Source of the DNA: Salinisphaera aquimarina
GTDB taxonomy: Bacteria > Pseudomonadota > Gammaproteobacteria > Nevskiales > Salinisphaeraceae
Assembly (NCBI RefSeq): GCF_042643355.1
Contig: NZ_JBHRSS010000008.1
Coordinates: forward strand, 1 to 64,000
Length of the DNA stretch: 64,000 bases
Reading direction: 5' to 3'
Shown here: positions 53,475 to 61,850 of the stretch, piece after piece
Layout: the number at the start of each line of letters is the position of its first letter
How positions within the stretch are numbered: position 1 is the stretch's first letter
The notes under the pieces: generated by a model
The model's database searches: none
Seen by the model: only the letters and a program-made list of their open reading frames with translations
What the model was told of the DNA's origin: nothing
Made by a program: the position numbers and the translations under genes

Positions 53475-53882
53475 ATGGAAAAACGTTTTGTCTTAATGCT
53501 TGGGGCCGCATTGTTCATCCCAAGTCTGGGCCAGGCAGCAAAACTGCCCGCCCATAACTACCCGACGGAGGCTCGGGCCGAATATGTGTTCGAGTGCATG
53601 AACCAGTTGGGTGGCGAGAATTACGACACCCTGTACAAATGCTCATGCAGCATCGATTACATCGCCGACCAGCTTCCCTATGATGATTACGTCACGCTCG
53701 ATACCTACACTCGCGGACAGAACGCGGGCGGCGAGCGCCCCGAGGTTCTGCGCGAAGGCAAATTGGCACGCAACAGTCGCTCTGAACTGGCCAAGCTCAA
53801 AAGCCAGGCCGCCGATCGTTGCCTGATCGATACCGGTGCAGCCGCCAAGAAAAAAGCAAAGGAAGGCGAGCAGAACGGCTAG
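53475..53882 (+). CDS. small exported protein of the xox cluster, unknown
   Basis: A 135-residue exported protein with a very good ribosome site (GGAGGAG) and signal peptide (KRFVLMLGAALFIPSLGQAA). Mature region contains three clustered Cys (FECMNQLGG, LYKCSCSIDYIADQLPYDDY) and a Lys-rich C-terminus; another Cys follows (DRCLIDTG). Proteins of this type recur beside PQQ-dependent alcohol dehydrogenase genes in my recollection, but I know of no function. A 213-bp AT-rich gap separates it from the kinase, so it has its own promoter. Confidence 0.8.
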   Translation: MEKRFVLMLGAALFIPSLGQAAKLPAHNYPTEARAEYVFECMNQLGGENYDTLYKCSCSIDYIADQLPYDDYVTLDTYTRGQNAGGERPEVLREGKLARNSRSELAKLKSQAADRCLIDTGAAAKKKAKEGEQNG

Positions 53883-54022
53883 TGGTGACGAGATCGGGGC
53901 CGGTGAAATGCTCGCTCAACTGCCCGCCGCGAACCTCGATACGGACGGCCCGAACAGACGTCTTCAGCCACCGCGCTGCATCGCAGCAAACAACCTCGGC
54001 TGGAGACGTTTTTTGTTGCAGC

Positions 54023-54073
54023 GCAATGCGCGGGAGAGCTCTTAACGCCGCGCTTTGCATCATAATTTTTTTT
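54023..54073 (+). terminator. terminator between the small exported gene and xoxF
   Basis: Ten paired bases with one T-T mismatch: GCAATGCGCGG with CCGCGCTTTGC around a 14-base loop, then ATCATAA and eight T (54066-54073). It follows the stop at 53882 by 140 bp. Confidence 0.65.
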
Positions 54074-54393
54074 CATGCTTCCCATAAGCGCCAGCAAGAG
54101 CTGCGCTATACATCTAACTCGGCGTGACGCTGCAGGTCGTGCAAAAGCCTGCTAGGTAACGAATCGCGGGTTTTCTACATTACCCAAGCGCTTAAACCCA
54201 ACTCGAGAACTTTATCAACCCCCACTTTTGATACCTGGCAATTCAATTGACTGCCATTCTCATACCGTGATATCGAATCAGTGGAGGGGTTGACCGGACA
54301 CACCGTTCGACAAGCCCGAAACGGCAGCGCCCGATGATCGATTTTCGATTCCCGGGGGACTTGCTTATAAACACGTGACGGAGGAGAAACGTC
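54074..54393. other. xoxF upstream region
   Basis: About 320 bp with no gene I can support. It should hold the xoxF promoter; a TTGACT at about 54248 with a weak -10-like TATCGA 18 bp further is the best I can offer. The last 15 bp contain GGAGGAG, the xoxF ribosome site. Confidence 0.5.
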
Positions 54394-56349
54394 GTGATAT
54401 TGAAACCAAAAAAGGGGGCAGTCCGCCTGGTGACGGCAGCAGTTGCCGCATCCACGCTGATGGCTTCCGGATTCGTATTTGCAGAAGACAGCAGTTCTTC
54501 TAGCTCCGACTCAATGAAGAGTTCCGACTCGAGCTCCATGGAAAGCTCGGACTCGAGCAGTCTGATGGACTTGCAGAACGACCCGAACAACTGGGTGATG
54601 TGGGGCGGTCAGTACAACGGTCAACGCTTCAGTGATCTGGATCAGATCAACTCCGACAATGCCAGTCAGATCGTGCCCGCCTGGACGTTCTCGACCGGCG
54701 TATTGCGCGGACACGAAGGTGGCCCGTTGGTCAAGGGCGACACCATGTATCTGGCCACACCGTTCCCGAACAAGGTTTTCGCGATCGATCTGAAGACCCA
54801 CGCGATCAAGTGGAAGTACGAGCCGACTCAGAACCCGCAGGTCATTCCGGTAATGTGCTGTGACACGGTCAACCGTGGTCTGGCCTACTCGGACGGCAAG
54901 ATCTTCCTGCAGCAGGCGGACACCACCCTGGTGGCCCTGGACGCCAAGACCGGCAAGGTCGACTGGAAGTCGGTCAACGGCGACCCGAGCAAGGGCCAGA
55001 CCGCGACCAACGCACCGCTTGTTGTGAAAGACAAGGTCTTCACCGGTATTTCCGGCGGTGAGTTCGGTGTTCGCGGTTATATCACCGCCTATAACGTCTC
55101 CGACGGCAAGATGGCCTGGCGTGCCTACAGCACCGGTCCTGACGATTCGATGCTGATCGACCCGGACAAGACCATCGATGCCGTGACCCAGAAACCGGTC
55201 GGCAAGGATTCCAGCCTCAAGAGCTGGGAAGGCGACCAATGGAAGATTGGCGGCGGCACCACCTGGGGCTGGTACAGCTACGATCCCGACTTGAACCTGA
55301 TCTACTACGGTACCGGCAACCCCAGCACCTGGAACCCGACCCAGCGTCCGGGCGACAACAAGTGGTCAATGACCATCTTCGCGCGCGATGCCGACACGGG
55401 TGAGGCCAAGTGGGCCTATCAGATGACACCCCATGACGAATGGGATTACGACGGTGTCAACGAGAAGGTTCTTGTCGACCAGAAGATCGACGGCAAGATG
55501 CAGAAGCTGGTCGTGCACTTCGACCGTAACGGCTTTGCTTACACGCAGAACCGCGAAACCGGCAAGCTGCTGGTGGCCGAAAAGTACGATCCGTCCGTCA
55601 ACTGGGCGACCAAGGTCGACATGAAGACGGGCCGTCCGCAGGTCGTATCCAAGTATTCGACCGACGGCAAGGTGGATACCAACGTCACCGATATCTGTCC
55701 GGCCGCACTGGGTTCGAAGGATCAGCAGCCGTCGGCCTACTCGCCCAAGACAGGCCTGTTCTACGTGCCGACGAACCACGTCTGCATGGACTACGAGCCC
55801 ACCAAGGTGGACTACACCGCGGGTCAGCCGTACGTCGGCGCCACGCTGTCCATGTACCCGGGCCCGAACGACATCACGAACCCCGTGAAGAAGTTCGACG
55901 GCAAGCGCATGGGTACCTTCATCGCCTATGACGCGACCACCGGCAAGATCAAGTGGTCGATTCCGGAACGGTTCTCCGTGTGGAGTGGCGCACTGGCCAC
56001 CGCGGGCAACGTGGTGTTCTACGGCACGCTCGAAGGCTACCTCAAGGCGGTCGACGCCAAGACGGGCAAGGAGCTTTACAGCTTCAAGACCCCGTCCGGC
56101 ATCATCGGCAACGTCAACACCTGGAAGTTCGAAGGCAAGCAGTATGTCGGCGTACTCTCGGGTATCGGTGGCTGGGCCGGTATCGGCATGGCCGCTGGCC
56201 TGACCGATCCCAACGCCGGTCTGGGTGCTGTGGGTGGCTACAAGGATCTGAAGAACTACACTCAGCTGGGTGGTGTTCTGACGGTCTTCGCCCTGCCCGA
56301 TTCGGTCGCCAAGAAGGCCGACGAGTCGCAGAAAGTCGCAACGAAATAA
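54394..56349 (+). CDS. xoxF: lanthanide-dependent PQQ methanol dehydrogenase XoxF with Ser/Asp-rich N-terminus
   Basis: A 651-residue periplasmic quinoprotein oxidising methanol or other primary alcohols. GTG start with GGAGGAG. Signal ends near FVFA (residue 30). Key residues: vicinal Cys155-Cys156 (VMCCDTV), Glu223 (GGEFG), Asn309 (GTGNPS), catalytic Asp351 and the lanthanide-specific Asp353 in HDEWDYDGVNE, where calcium MxaF has Ala. The rest matches XoxF closely (TGVLRGHEGGPLV, SGIIGNVNTWKFEG). Unusual is the mature N-terminus: about 28 residues almost only Ser, Asp, Glu and Met in imperfect SSDSxxM repeats (31-58), absent from the XoxF proteins I know. No mxaI. Confidence 0.95.
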   Translation: MILKPKKGAVRLVTAAVAASTLMASGFVFAEDSSSSSSDSMKSSDSSSMESSDSSSLMDLQNDPNNWVMWGGQYNGQRFSDLDQINSDNASQIVPAWTFSTGVLRGHEGGPLVKGDTMYLATPFPNKVFAIDLKTHAIKWKYEPTQNPQVIPVMCCDTVNRGLAYSDGKIFLQQADTTLVALDAKTGKVDWKSVNGDPSKGQTATNAPLVVKDKVFTGISGGEFGVRGYITAYNVSDGKMAWRAYSTGPDDSMLIDPDKTIDAVTQKPVGKDSSLKSWEGDQWKIGGGTTWGWYSYDPDLNLIYYGTGNPSTWNPTQRPGDNKWSMTIFARDADTGEAKWAYQMTPHDEWDYDGVNEKVLVDQKIDGKMQKLVVHFDRNGFAYTQNRETGKLLVAEKYDPSVNWATKVDMKTGRPQVVSKYSTDGKVDTNVTDICPAALGSKDQQPSAYSPKTGLFYVPTNHVCMDYEPTKVDYTAGQPYVGATLSMYPGPNDITNPVKKFDGKRMGTFIAYDATTGKIKWSIPERFSVWSGALATAGNVVFYGTLEGYLKAVDAKTGKELYSFKTPSGIIGNVNTWKFEGKQYVGVLSGIGGWAGIGMAAGLTDPNAGLGAVGGYKDLKNYTQLGGVLTVFALPDSVAKKADESQKVATK

Positions 56350-56384
56350 CGCGACTCGGCGTATGACTTAGATAGTCGTACACG

Positions 56385-56433
56385 GCCCGTACTCGATCCG
56401 GTGCCTGCACCAGGTTGAGTACGGGCTTTTTTT
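56385..56433 (+). terminator. terminator between xoxF and xoxG
   Basis: Ten-bp stem GCCCGTACTC/GAGTACGGGC with a structured loop, then seven T (56427-56433). It lies 36 bp after the xoxF stop and would attenuate transcription into the cytochrome gene, giving more dehydrogenase than accessory proteins. Confidence 0.9.
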
Positions 56434-56483
56434 GACCGCACTGCCCGCGGTTAGTCTGTAGAACAGAGAAGAGGAGATAAACA

Positions 56484-57110
56484 ATGATAGGAACTCGTCA
56501 GACCATCGCCGCCATGTGCTTCGCCATGGCCATGCTGCCCTTCGCAAGTTCATCGTTCGCTGCCGACGACGGTCCGATCGTGAACGATTACAGCAACATG
56601 GGTGCTGATTACAGCGGCTCGGACGATAGCGAGGCCAAGAGCGATTCCGGTAAAAGCGATGCTTCGGCCAAAGCCACTGCGAAAAGCAGCTCGGGCAAGA
56701 GCGCCAGCTCTTCCGGGCAGGCGAGTTCTGGTGCCGATGGCAAACCGTACAAGGTCAACTGCGACGGCGACGGTGCCTGCAAAGTCAGTGACGATGTCAT
56801 GCTGGGCTACGAGAAATTCGGCGGCCACTGTTCACGTTGTCACGGTGAGACCGCCGAAGGCAGCACCTTCGCGCCGAGCCTTGTGCAACGTCTCAAGGGC
56901 ATGGGTCAGGGCCGCTTTACGGCTGCCGTGGCCGGTGGCGTCACGAAGCTCGACAGCACGACCGGCATGTACCAGATTATGCCTGCATGGGCCAATAACG
57001 AAGACGTCATGAACCACGTCCAGCAGATATGGGCCTTTTTGAAGGCTCGTTCGGACGGTGCCCTGCCCGCGGGCCGTCCGCAAGCCATGGACGGCGGCGG
57101 CAAAGGCTGA
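56484..57110 (+). CDS. xoxG: c-type cytochrome XoxG-like, with Ser/Lys/Asp-rich linker
   Basis: A 208-residue periplasmic cytochrome, the likely electron acceptor of XoxF. Signal peptide ends near SFAA. Haem site CSRCH at 116-120, preceded by CDGDGACKVSDDVMLGYEKF as in methanol-dehydrogenase cytochromes; axial Met is probably in YQIMPAWAN. Between signal and haem domain is a 45-residue Ser/Ala/Lys/Asp-rich linker (GSDDSEAKSDSGKSDASAK and on), an uncommon feature that parallels the Ser-rich N-terminus of the XoxF next to it. Confidence 0.9.
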   Translation: MIGTRQTIAAMCFAMAMLPFASSSFAADDGPIVNDYSNMGADYSGSDDSEAKSDSGKSDASAKATAKSSSGKSASSSGQASSGADGKPYKVNCDGDGACKVSDDVMLGYEKFGGHCSRCHGETAEGSTFAPSLVQRLKGMGQGRFTAAVAGGVTKLDSTTGMYQIMPAWANNEDVMNHVQQIWAFLKARSDGALPAGRPQAMDGGGKG

Positions 57111-57139
57111 TCTGAATCAGCCGGCATGCCGACTTCACC

Positions 57140-58102
57140 GTGCGACTGACGCTGGGTTTCCTTTCTCTGTTGTGCGCATCAGCTTTGATATCGCCGGCAC
57201 TGGCCGGCGGTATGCCCGAAAGTCCGATTTCCAGACCCGACGGCAATTCGCTCTCGATCAATCGACTCGCGCCGGGTGTGTTCTATCACCAGGCGGCACA
57301 GGCCGAGGAGAATCCGACCAACCGTGGGGATATAGGTAACGTAAGTTTCGTGATCGGCGACCGCTGTGTCGCCGTGATCGATACGGGCGGCAGCCCGGTC
57401 GTCGGGCAGCGGCTGCTCGCAGCGATACGTGCGAAAAGCACATTGCCTATCTGCTATGTCATCAACACGCATATGCATCCGGACCATGTATTTGGCAACC
57501 GAGCGTTTGTGGATACGAAAGCGGTATTCGTGGCCGGCACCAGGTTTCCCCGGGCGTTGACCGCTCGGGCTCGGACATATCTGGACCGGATGAACGAAAT
57601 TCTCGATCAGAAGGCCGACAAGTCTTGGATTGTCCTGCCGGACAGGACAGTTAACGCCGACACGACGCTGGAACTCGGTGGCCGGACGCTGCGCATAAAG
57701 GCATGGCCGCCCGCGCATACCGATAACGACCTCACGGTCTACGATTCCAGATCGCAGACGCTCTGGCTCGGCGATCTGTTGTTTGTTGACCGGGTACCCT
57801 CCATCGACGCGAGCATCACCGGCTGGATCGAGGCCCTGGAGCACCTGAAAACACGCGACGACATAGCCCATGCGGTACCTGGGCACGGCCCAGCCAGTGA
57901 TGATTGGCCGGCAGTTCTGAACAAGGAGTACGATTATCTGGTCGACATCCGCGACGGTGTTCAGCAGATGCTCGACGACGGCCGCAGTCTTCGGTATGCC
58001 ACGCGCCATGTGGCGATGGATCAGAAATCCGACTGGTTACTGTTCGACAGTTATCACGCCCGCAACGTCACCGCCGCGTTCACCGAGCTGGAGTGGCAAT
58101 GA
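57140..58102 (+). CDS. quinoprotein relay system zinc metallohydrolase (MBL fold)
   Basis: A 320-residue exported metallo-beta-lactamase-fold protein starting at GTG 57140. Signal peptide ends near LAGG. Metal site HMHPDHVFGN (His111, His113, Asp115, His116), then PPAHTDNDLTVY and VPGHGPASDDW. This matches the metallohydrolase found repeatedly with PQQ-dehydrogenase, SoxYZ-like and MxaJ-like genes; its substrate is unknown. It overlaps the next start by 4 bp (ATGA). Confidence 0.88.
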   Translation: MRLTLGFLSLLCASALISPALAGGMPESPISRPDGNSLSINRLAPGVFYHQAAQAEENPTNRGDIGNVSFVIGDRCVAVIDTGGSPVVGQRLLAAIRAKSTLPICYVINTHMHPDHVFGNRAFVDTKAVFVAGTRFPRALTARARTYLDRMNEILDQKADKSWIVLPDRTVNADTTLELGGRTLRIKAWPPAHTDNDLTVYDSRSQTLWLGDLLFVDRVPSIDASITGWIEALEHLKTRDDIAHAVPGHGPASDDWPAVLNKEYDYLVDIRDGVQQMLDDGRSLRYATRHVAMDQKSDWLLFDSYHARNVTAAFTELEWQ

Positions 58103-59013
58103 AAATGAGCAAACACATACCGAGACCACACAGGGCATGCCACCCCATCGGCCGGCCCGGTTCCGCGTTGGCTTTGCTGATGATGCTCCTGCTCTTGATG
58201 AGCATGGTCCAGATCGCGAGCGCGCAGACAAGTTATCAGGATCGCGACGAACAAACCGTTTGGAAGAGTTTGCGCAAAGCCTATTTCAAGGACCGTCCGA
58301 TAGCCGACGGCAAGGGGGTTGTGGGCCTGGACGCACCTTATCGCGCCGAAGACGCGGCTGTCGTTCCGATCACGATCACAGACGAACTCTCCGGTGACCG
58401 CGATCGCCGGATCAGCAAATTGTGGCTGGTAATCGACAATAATCCCGAGCCGATGTCCGCCATATTCACATTCGGCCCCGCGGCAGACCGTGCCACGCTG
58501 GCGACCCGGGTACGGGTCAACTCATACACCTATATGCGCGTGATCGCCGAGACGAGCGATAACAAGCTCTACATGGTCAAGCACTACGTCAAGGCCAGCG
58601 GCGGCTGTTCCGCTCCCGTTGGTAGCGACCCGGAGAAAGCGCTCAAGCACATGGGCGAATTGCGCCTGCGCGAGGTACGCAACGATAACGACGATGGCTA
58701 TCGTACTCAGCTTCAGATCCGACATCCCAACATCACCGGACTCCAGATGGATCAGCTCACGCGTCTCGTCTACCCCGCGCATTTCGTCGATGCAATCACC
58801 GTGAAGAAAGGCGAGGAAACAGTGTTCGATTCGCACATGACGTTTTCGCTCAGCGAGAACCCGAGCCTGCAATTCAAGGTGCGCGATGACGTCGACGGCA
58901 AGCTGTCGGTGCGCGTACACGACAACAAGAACAACGTATTCACGCAAAGCTGGTCCGCCGAGAAAATTCGGCCGCCCGCCGTTGCCGCGAACGAGGAGAA
59001 AACCGCATCATGA
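58099..59013 (+). CDS. quinoprotein dehydrogenase-associated SoxYZ-like carrier
   Basis: A 304-residue exported fusion of SoxY-like and SoxZ-like domains, starting at ATG 58099 by overlap with the previous stop (the open frame continues upstream as an antisense-like reading). Signal segment SALALLMMLLLLMSMVQIAS. SoxY-like part has LWLVIDNNPEPMSAIFTF and a single reactive Cys170 in KASGGCSAPVG, the counterpart of the C-terminal GGCGG swinging arm, here internal. SoxZ-like part follows (LQIRHPNITGLQMD, SLQFKVRDDVDGKLSV). What it carries is unknown. Confidence 0.88.
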   Translation: MKMSKHIPRPHRACHPIGRPGSALALLMMLLLLMSMVQIASAQTSYQDRDEQTVWKSLRKAYFKDRPIADGKGVVGLDAPYRAEDAAVVPITITDELSGDRDRRISKLWLVIDNNPEPMSAIFTFGPAADRATLATRVRVNSYTYMRVIAETSDNKLYMVKHYVKASGGCSAPVGSDPEKALKHMGELRLREVRNDNDDGYRTQLQIRHPNITGLQMDQLTRLVYPAHFVDAITVKKGEETVFDSHMTFSLSENPSLQFKVRDDVDGKLSVRVHDNKNNVFTQSWSAEKIRPPAVAANEEKTAS

Positions 59014-59936
59014 ACTTGCCTAGAAGCGAACACCCCCGCCCCCTGAGCCCCCTGCTCCGAGGTCTGCTCGCCGCACCGCTGGTGGCACTGGCATTGCATG
59101 CGACCGCGTTCGCGCAGGAAGACGATGGCGCCCAGCCCAGCCCGGCGGCGGACACACTCAGGGTATGTGCCGACCCAAGCAACATGCCGTTTTCAAACGA
59201 GAAAAAGGAAGGCTTCGAGAACAAGATCGCCGCCCTGCTCGGTAAGAAGCTGGGCGTACCGGTGGAATACTACTGGGTCGCCGAGCAGATGGGCTTTGGC
59301 CGCAACTCGCTCAAGCGCTGGATCGCTGCCAAGGACCGCTACGCCTGTGATCTTGTTATCAGTGCCGGCAGCGGTTTCGATGTCGGCAAGACCACGCTGC
59401 CCTACTACCGCTCGACCTTCGCGATGGCTTTTCTCAAGGGCAAAGGGCTCGACGCGATCAATACGCCTCAAGACCTGGCCGACCTGCCGGAAGCCAAGCG
59501 CAAGGATCTGCGTATTGGCGTGTTCGCAGGTTCGCCGATGGCCGATTGGGCGGTCAGTCACGGCATGATCAGCCAGATGGTGGGATATCGTCCCCAGTCG
59601 GGCGGCTATGACGTCGACCCCAGTGACATGGTGTCCAAGGATCTGGTCAACGGCGATATCGATATCGCCATGATCTGGGGCCCGATCGCCGGCTATTACG
59701 CAAAACAGGCAGACGCCAATATCAAGGTGGTGCCCTTCGGCCACCAGGAAGGCCAGCCGTACGATTTCCCGGTATCCATGGCGGTGCGCTACGGCAATGA
59801 CGCCTGGTTGAACAAAGTACAAGGCTTGATCAACGATAATCGCGACGCGATTGTTGCCATTCTCGAGGACTACGGTGTTCCCTTGGTCCCATTGCGTCCC
59901 GAAGACCGCAAAGTACAGGAAGATGACGATGATTGA
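59010..59936 (+). CDS. xoxJ: XoxJ/MxaJ-like periplasmic binding protein
   Basis: A 308-residue solute-binding-protein-fold protein of the quinoprotein-dehydrogenase-associated group. Signal peptide ends near AFAQ. Core blocks LRVCADPSNMPFSNEKKEGF, NKIAALLGKKLGVPVEYYW and DIAMIWGPIAGYYAKQ match MxaJ/XoxJ, thought to help activate or assemble the dehydrogenase rather than to transport. It overlaps the SoxYZ-like gene by 4 bp. A short acidic tail (EDDDD) ends the protein. Confidence 0.92.
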   Translation: MNLPRSEHPRPLSPLLRGLLAAPLVALALHATAFAQEDDGAQPSPAADTLRVCADPSNMPFSNEKKEGFENKIAALLGKKLGVPVEYYWVAEQMGFGRNSLKRWIAAKDRYACDLVISAGSGFDVGKTTLPYYRSTFAMAFLKGKGLDAINTPQDLADLPEAKRKDLRIGVFAGSPMADWAVSHGMISQMVGYRPQSGGYDVDPSDMVSKDLVNGDIDIAMIWGPIAGYYAKQADANIKVVPFGHQEGQPYDFPVSMAVRYGNDAWLNKVQGLINDNRDAIVAILEDYGVPLVPLRPEDRKVQEDDDD

Positions 59937-60738
59937 GCAGAGACTGAAGATGCACCTCGACAACAGCGCGCGCACCGCACGGAGCGCTCTGACGGGCGCG
60001 GTGCTCGCGACCCTGCTGGCCGTGGCATTCACACCGGCGGCGCTCGCGGCGGAAACAGACACGGCAGCCAGCGACAACGGCGCCAGCGCGTCGCAGAATC
60101 AGAGCGGTGATGAATACTCTCAGGCCAACCACCTGTTGTTCATGACCAACCATCTTGAAAACGTCGAGACCCCGTCGAAACTGGAGTACAGCTTTTCGCG
60201 TCGGGGCGACAGCAACAACAGCTACGACGACAAGGTGGATCTGACGGTCGAGTCGGCGCCCAAACAGGCAAAGAAAGTGCATATCGACTTTCTGTCCGGT
60301 GATCGCAACCGCTATGTGCCCGATGTGAACAACGCGCGTGGCAACCCCGTGATCATGATGTTCCTGCAGAACGACGTTCTCGAGGTTGCACAGCGCACCG
60401 GCGGCAGCTGGCGCTACTTCCAGCGTCAGATCAAGTTCGCCTTGCAACGCGATGCGAAAGTCGAGGACGGCTCGGCCGAATACAACGGTCAGTCCGTCGA
60501 TGTGAAGCGCATCTCTTTCAAGCCTTTCAAGGGCGAGAAGGTTCATCGAGAAGACATCGGCACCGAAGCCGAAAAGCAGTATGTGTTCACGCTATCCGAC
60601 GATGTCCCCGGGGGCGTGCTTGAACTGCGTACCGAAACGCCGGCGACCAGCGGATCGAATGACATGGTCGTCGAACGGGTCGCCTTCAAGAAAATGGACA
60701 GCAATATCGTGACGGACGATGACAAGCCGAACGCATAA
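59929..60738 (+). CDS. exported protein of the xox cluster, unknown
   Basis: A 269-residue exported protein. Two ATGs are close (59923 and 59929); AGGA spacing favours 59929. It overlaps the xoxJ stop. Signal region TGAVLATLLAVAFTPAALAA. Mature domain has LEYSFSRRGDSNNSYDDKVD, HIDFLSGDRNRYVP, NPVIMMFLQNDVLEVAQRTG and GSWRYFQRQIKFALQ, a beta-rich pattern that resembles outer-membrane-lipoprotein-carrier (LolA-like) folds, though I cannot confirm this. Function unknown; conserved position suggests a role in dehydrogenase maturation. Confidence 0.8.
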   Translation: MIEQRLKMHLDNSARTARSALTGAVLATLLAVAFTPAALAAETDTAASDNGASASQNQSGDEYSQANHLLFMTNHLENVETPSKLEYSFSRRGDSNNSYDDKVDLTVESAPKQAKKVHIDFLSGDRNRYVPDVNNARGNPVIMMFLQNDVLEVAQRTGGSWRYFQRQIKFALQRDAKVEDGSAEYNGQSVDVKRISFKPFKGEKVHREDIGTEAEKQYVFTLSDDVPGGVLELRTETPATSGSNDMVVERVAFKKMDSNIVTDDDKPNA

Positions 60739-61384
60739 AGAACAGCGCGGATGGCGCCGTATCGGATGGCTTGTGCCGGCGCTGGTCCTGCTGGCCGCGT
60801 CGTCGACCGTCGCGCTTGCGGCCGCGGACGACGACGCGGCGAAACCGGTTGCGAGGCAAATCCTGATTCTGCCCTTCGATATGGTGGATACGAGCCTGCA
60901 GGGTGAAATGAACCACGGGCCGTTGGAGAGCGATGTCAAGCGCTTGCAGCGCACCGAGCAGATCGCAAGGCGTGCCATCGATCATCTGCCCGAGTTCAAT
61001 GTTGTTGAAAATAGCCCGGTGGCCGACCGGATCGACGGCGCGCAGGCCACTTATCGATATCTGTATGCCTGCAACGGCTGCGATGTGGATATCGGCAAGG
61101 CGGCGGGCGCCGATCTGGTGATGACCGGCTGGGTACAGAAAGTCAGCAACCTGATCCTGAATATCAATGCGACCATCCGGCGCGTGGACACCGGCCGGGA
61201 AGTCGGTGGGGCATCAGTGGATATGCGCAACGATACCGACGACTCGTGGCGCAGCTCTGCGCTCTATCTCGTCGAACACCCCTTGCTGTCCAACTATCGG
61301 TCGCGCGTTCAGGCTGTCGAGTCAGGCGAGGCAGAACCGGCCGAGGCGCCGAAACGCGTGCCCATCAATCACTATCCGGGCTGA
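60719..61384 (+). CDS. DUF2380/DUF3280-like exported protein
   Basis: A 221-residue exported protein overlapping the previous gene by 20 bp. N-terminal signal (RIGWLVPALVLLAASSTVAL). Mature part fits the DUF2380/DUF3280 pattern: QILILPFDMVDTSLQGEMNH, FNVVENSPVAD, a paired-Cys CNGCDVDIG, AGADLVMTGWVQKVSNLILN and RRVDTGREVGGASVDMRND. Such proteins are common in methanol- and ethanol-oxidation clusters with unknown function. It ends the plus-strand cluster; its 3' end overlaps the convergent DUF302 gene by 20 bp. Confidence 0.82.
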   Translation: MTSRTHKEQRGWRRIGWLVPALVLLAASSTVALAAADDDAAKPVARQILILPFDMVDTSLQGEMNHGPLESDVKRLQRTEQIARRAIDHLPEFNVVENSPVADRIDGAQATYRYLYACNGCDVDIGKAAGADLVMTGWVQKVSNLILNINATIRRVDTGREVGGASVDMRNDTDDSWRSSALYLVEHPLLSNYRSRVQAVESGEAEPAEAPKRVPINHYPG

Positions 61385-61850
61385 TAGTCGGCGCGATTGC
61401 GTAATCGATGATCTCGCGTATCTGACGATTGACGTCGACCGCCAGTGCGTTGAATTCGGGGTATTGGGTGTCGACCGGCAACAGAAGGCTGGCCGCATGT
61501 ACCGCACCGTCGTTGTCGAACACGGCGATACGGCAGGGCATGTATAGAATCAGAGAAGGGTCGATGTCGATCGCCCGCCTGGCGTACTCGAGATTGCAAA
61601 AATGCACGATGGCGGCATCGCGAAATTCGGGATGACCACGTTGTCGAACGGCCTGTCCGATCTCGTTGTGCCCCACAACCGCAAAATTATGGCGGCCGAT
61701 ACTCTGCTGGAGATCGAGCACTACGTCCACGAATTGCTTCTCGGGAGGCGCGGCGCGATCGTAGCGCGCCCTGTCGGCATGTGCGCAGGTAACACCGGCC
61801 ACGAACAGCACGAAAAACGCCCAAAGCCGCATAACGAATAAAACACGCAT
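61365..61850 (-). CDS. DUF302-family exported protein
   Basis: A 161-residue exported protein from ATG 61850 (an in-frame ATG at 61832 also keeps the signal, MRLWAFFVLFVAGVTCAHA). DUF302 pattern: VVLDLQQSIGRHNFAVVGHN, IVHFCNLEYARRAIDIDPSL, LYMPCRIAVFDNDG and a C-terminal helix. DUF302 proteins are uncharacterised and often accompany sulfur or alcohol oxidation genes. Convergent with the DUF2380 gene. Confidence 0.85.
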   Translation of the reverse strand: MRVLFVMRLWAFFVLFVAGVTCAHADRARYDRAAPPEKQFVDVVLDLQQSIGRHNFAVVGHNEIGQAVRQRGHPEFRDAAIVHFCNLEYARRAIDIDPSLILYMPCRIAVFDNDGAVHAASLLLPVDTQYPEFNALAVDVNRQIREIIDYAIAPTISPDSD

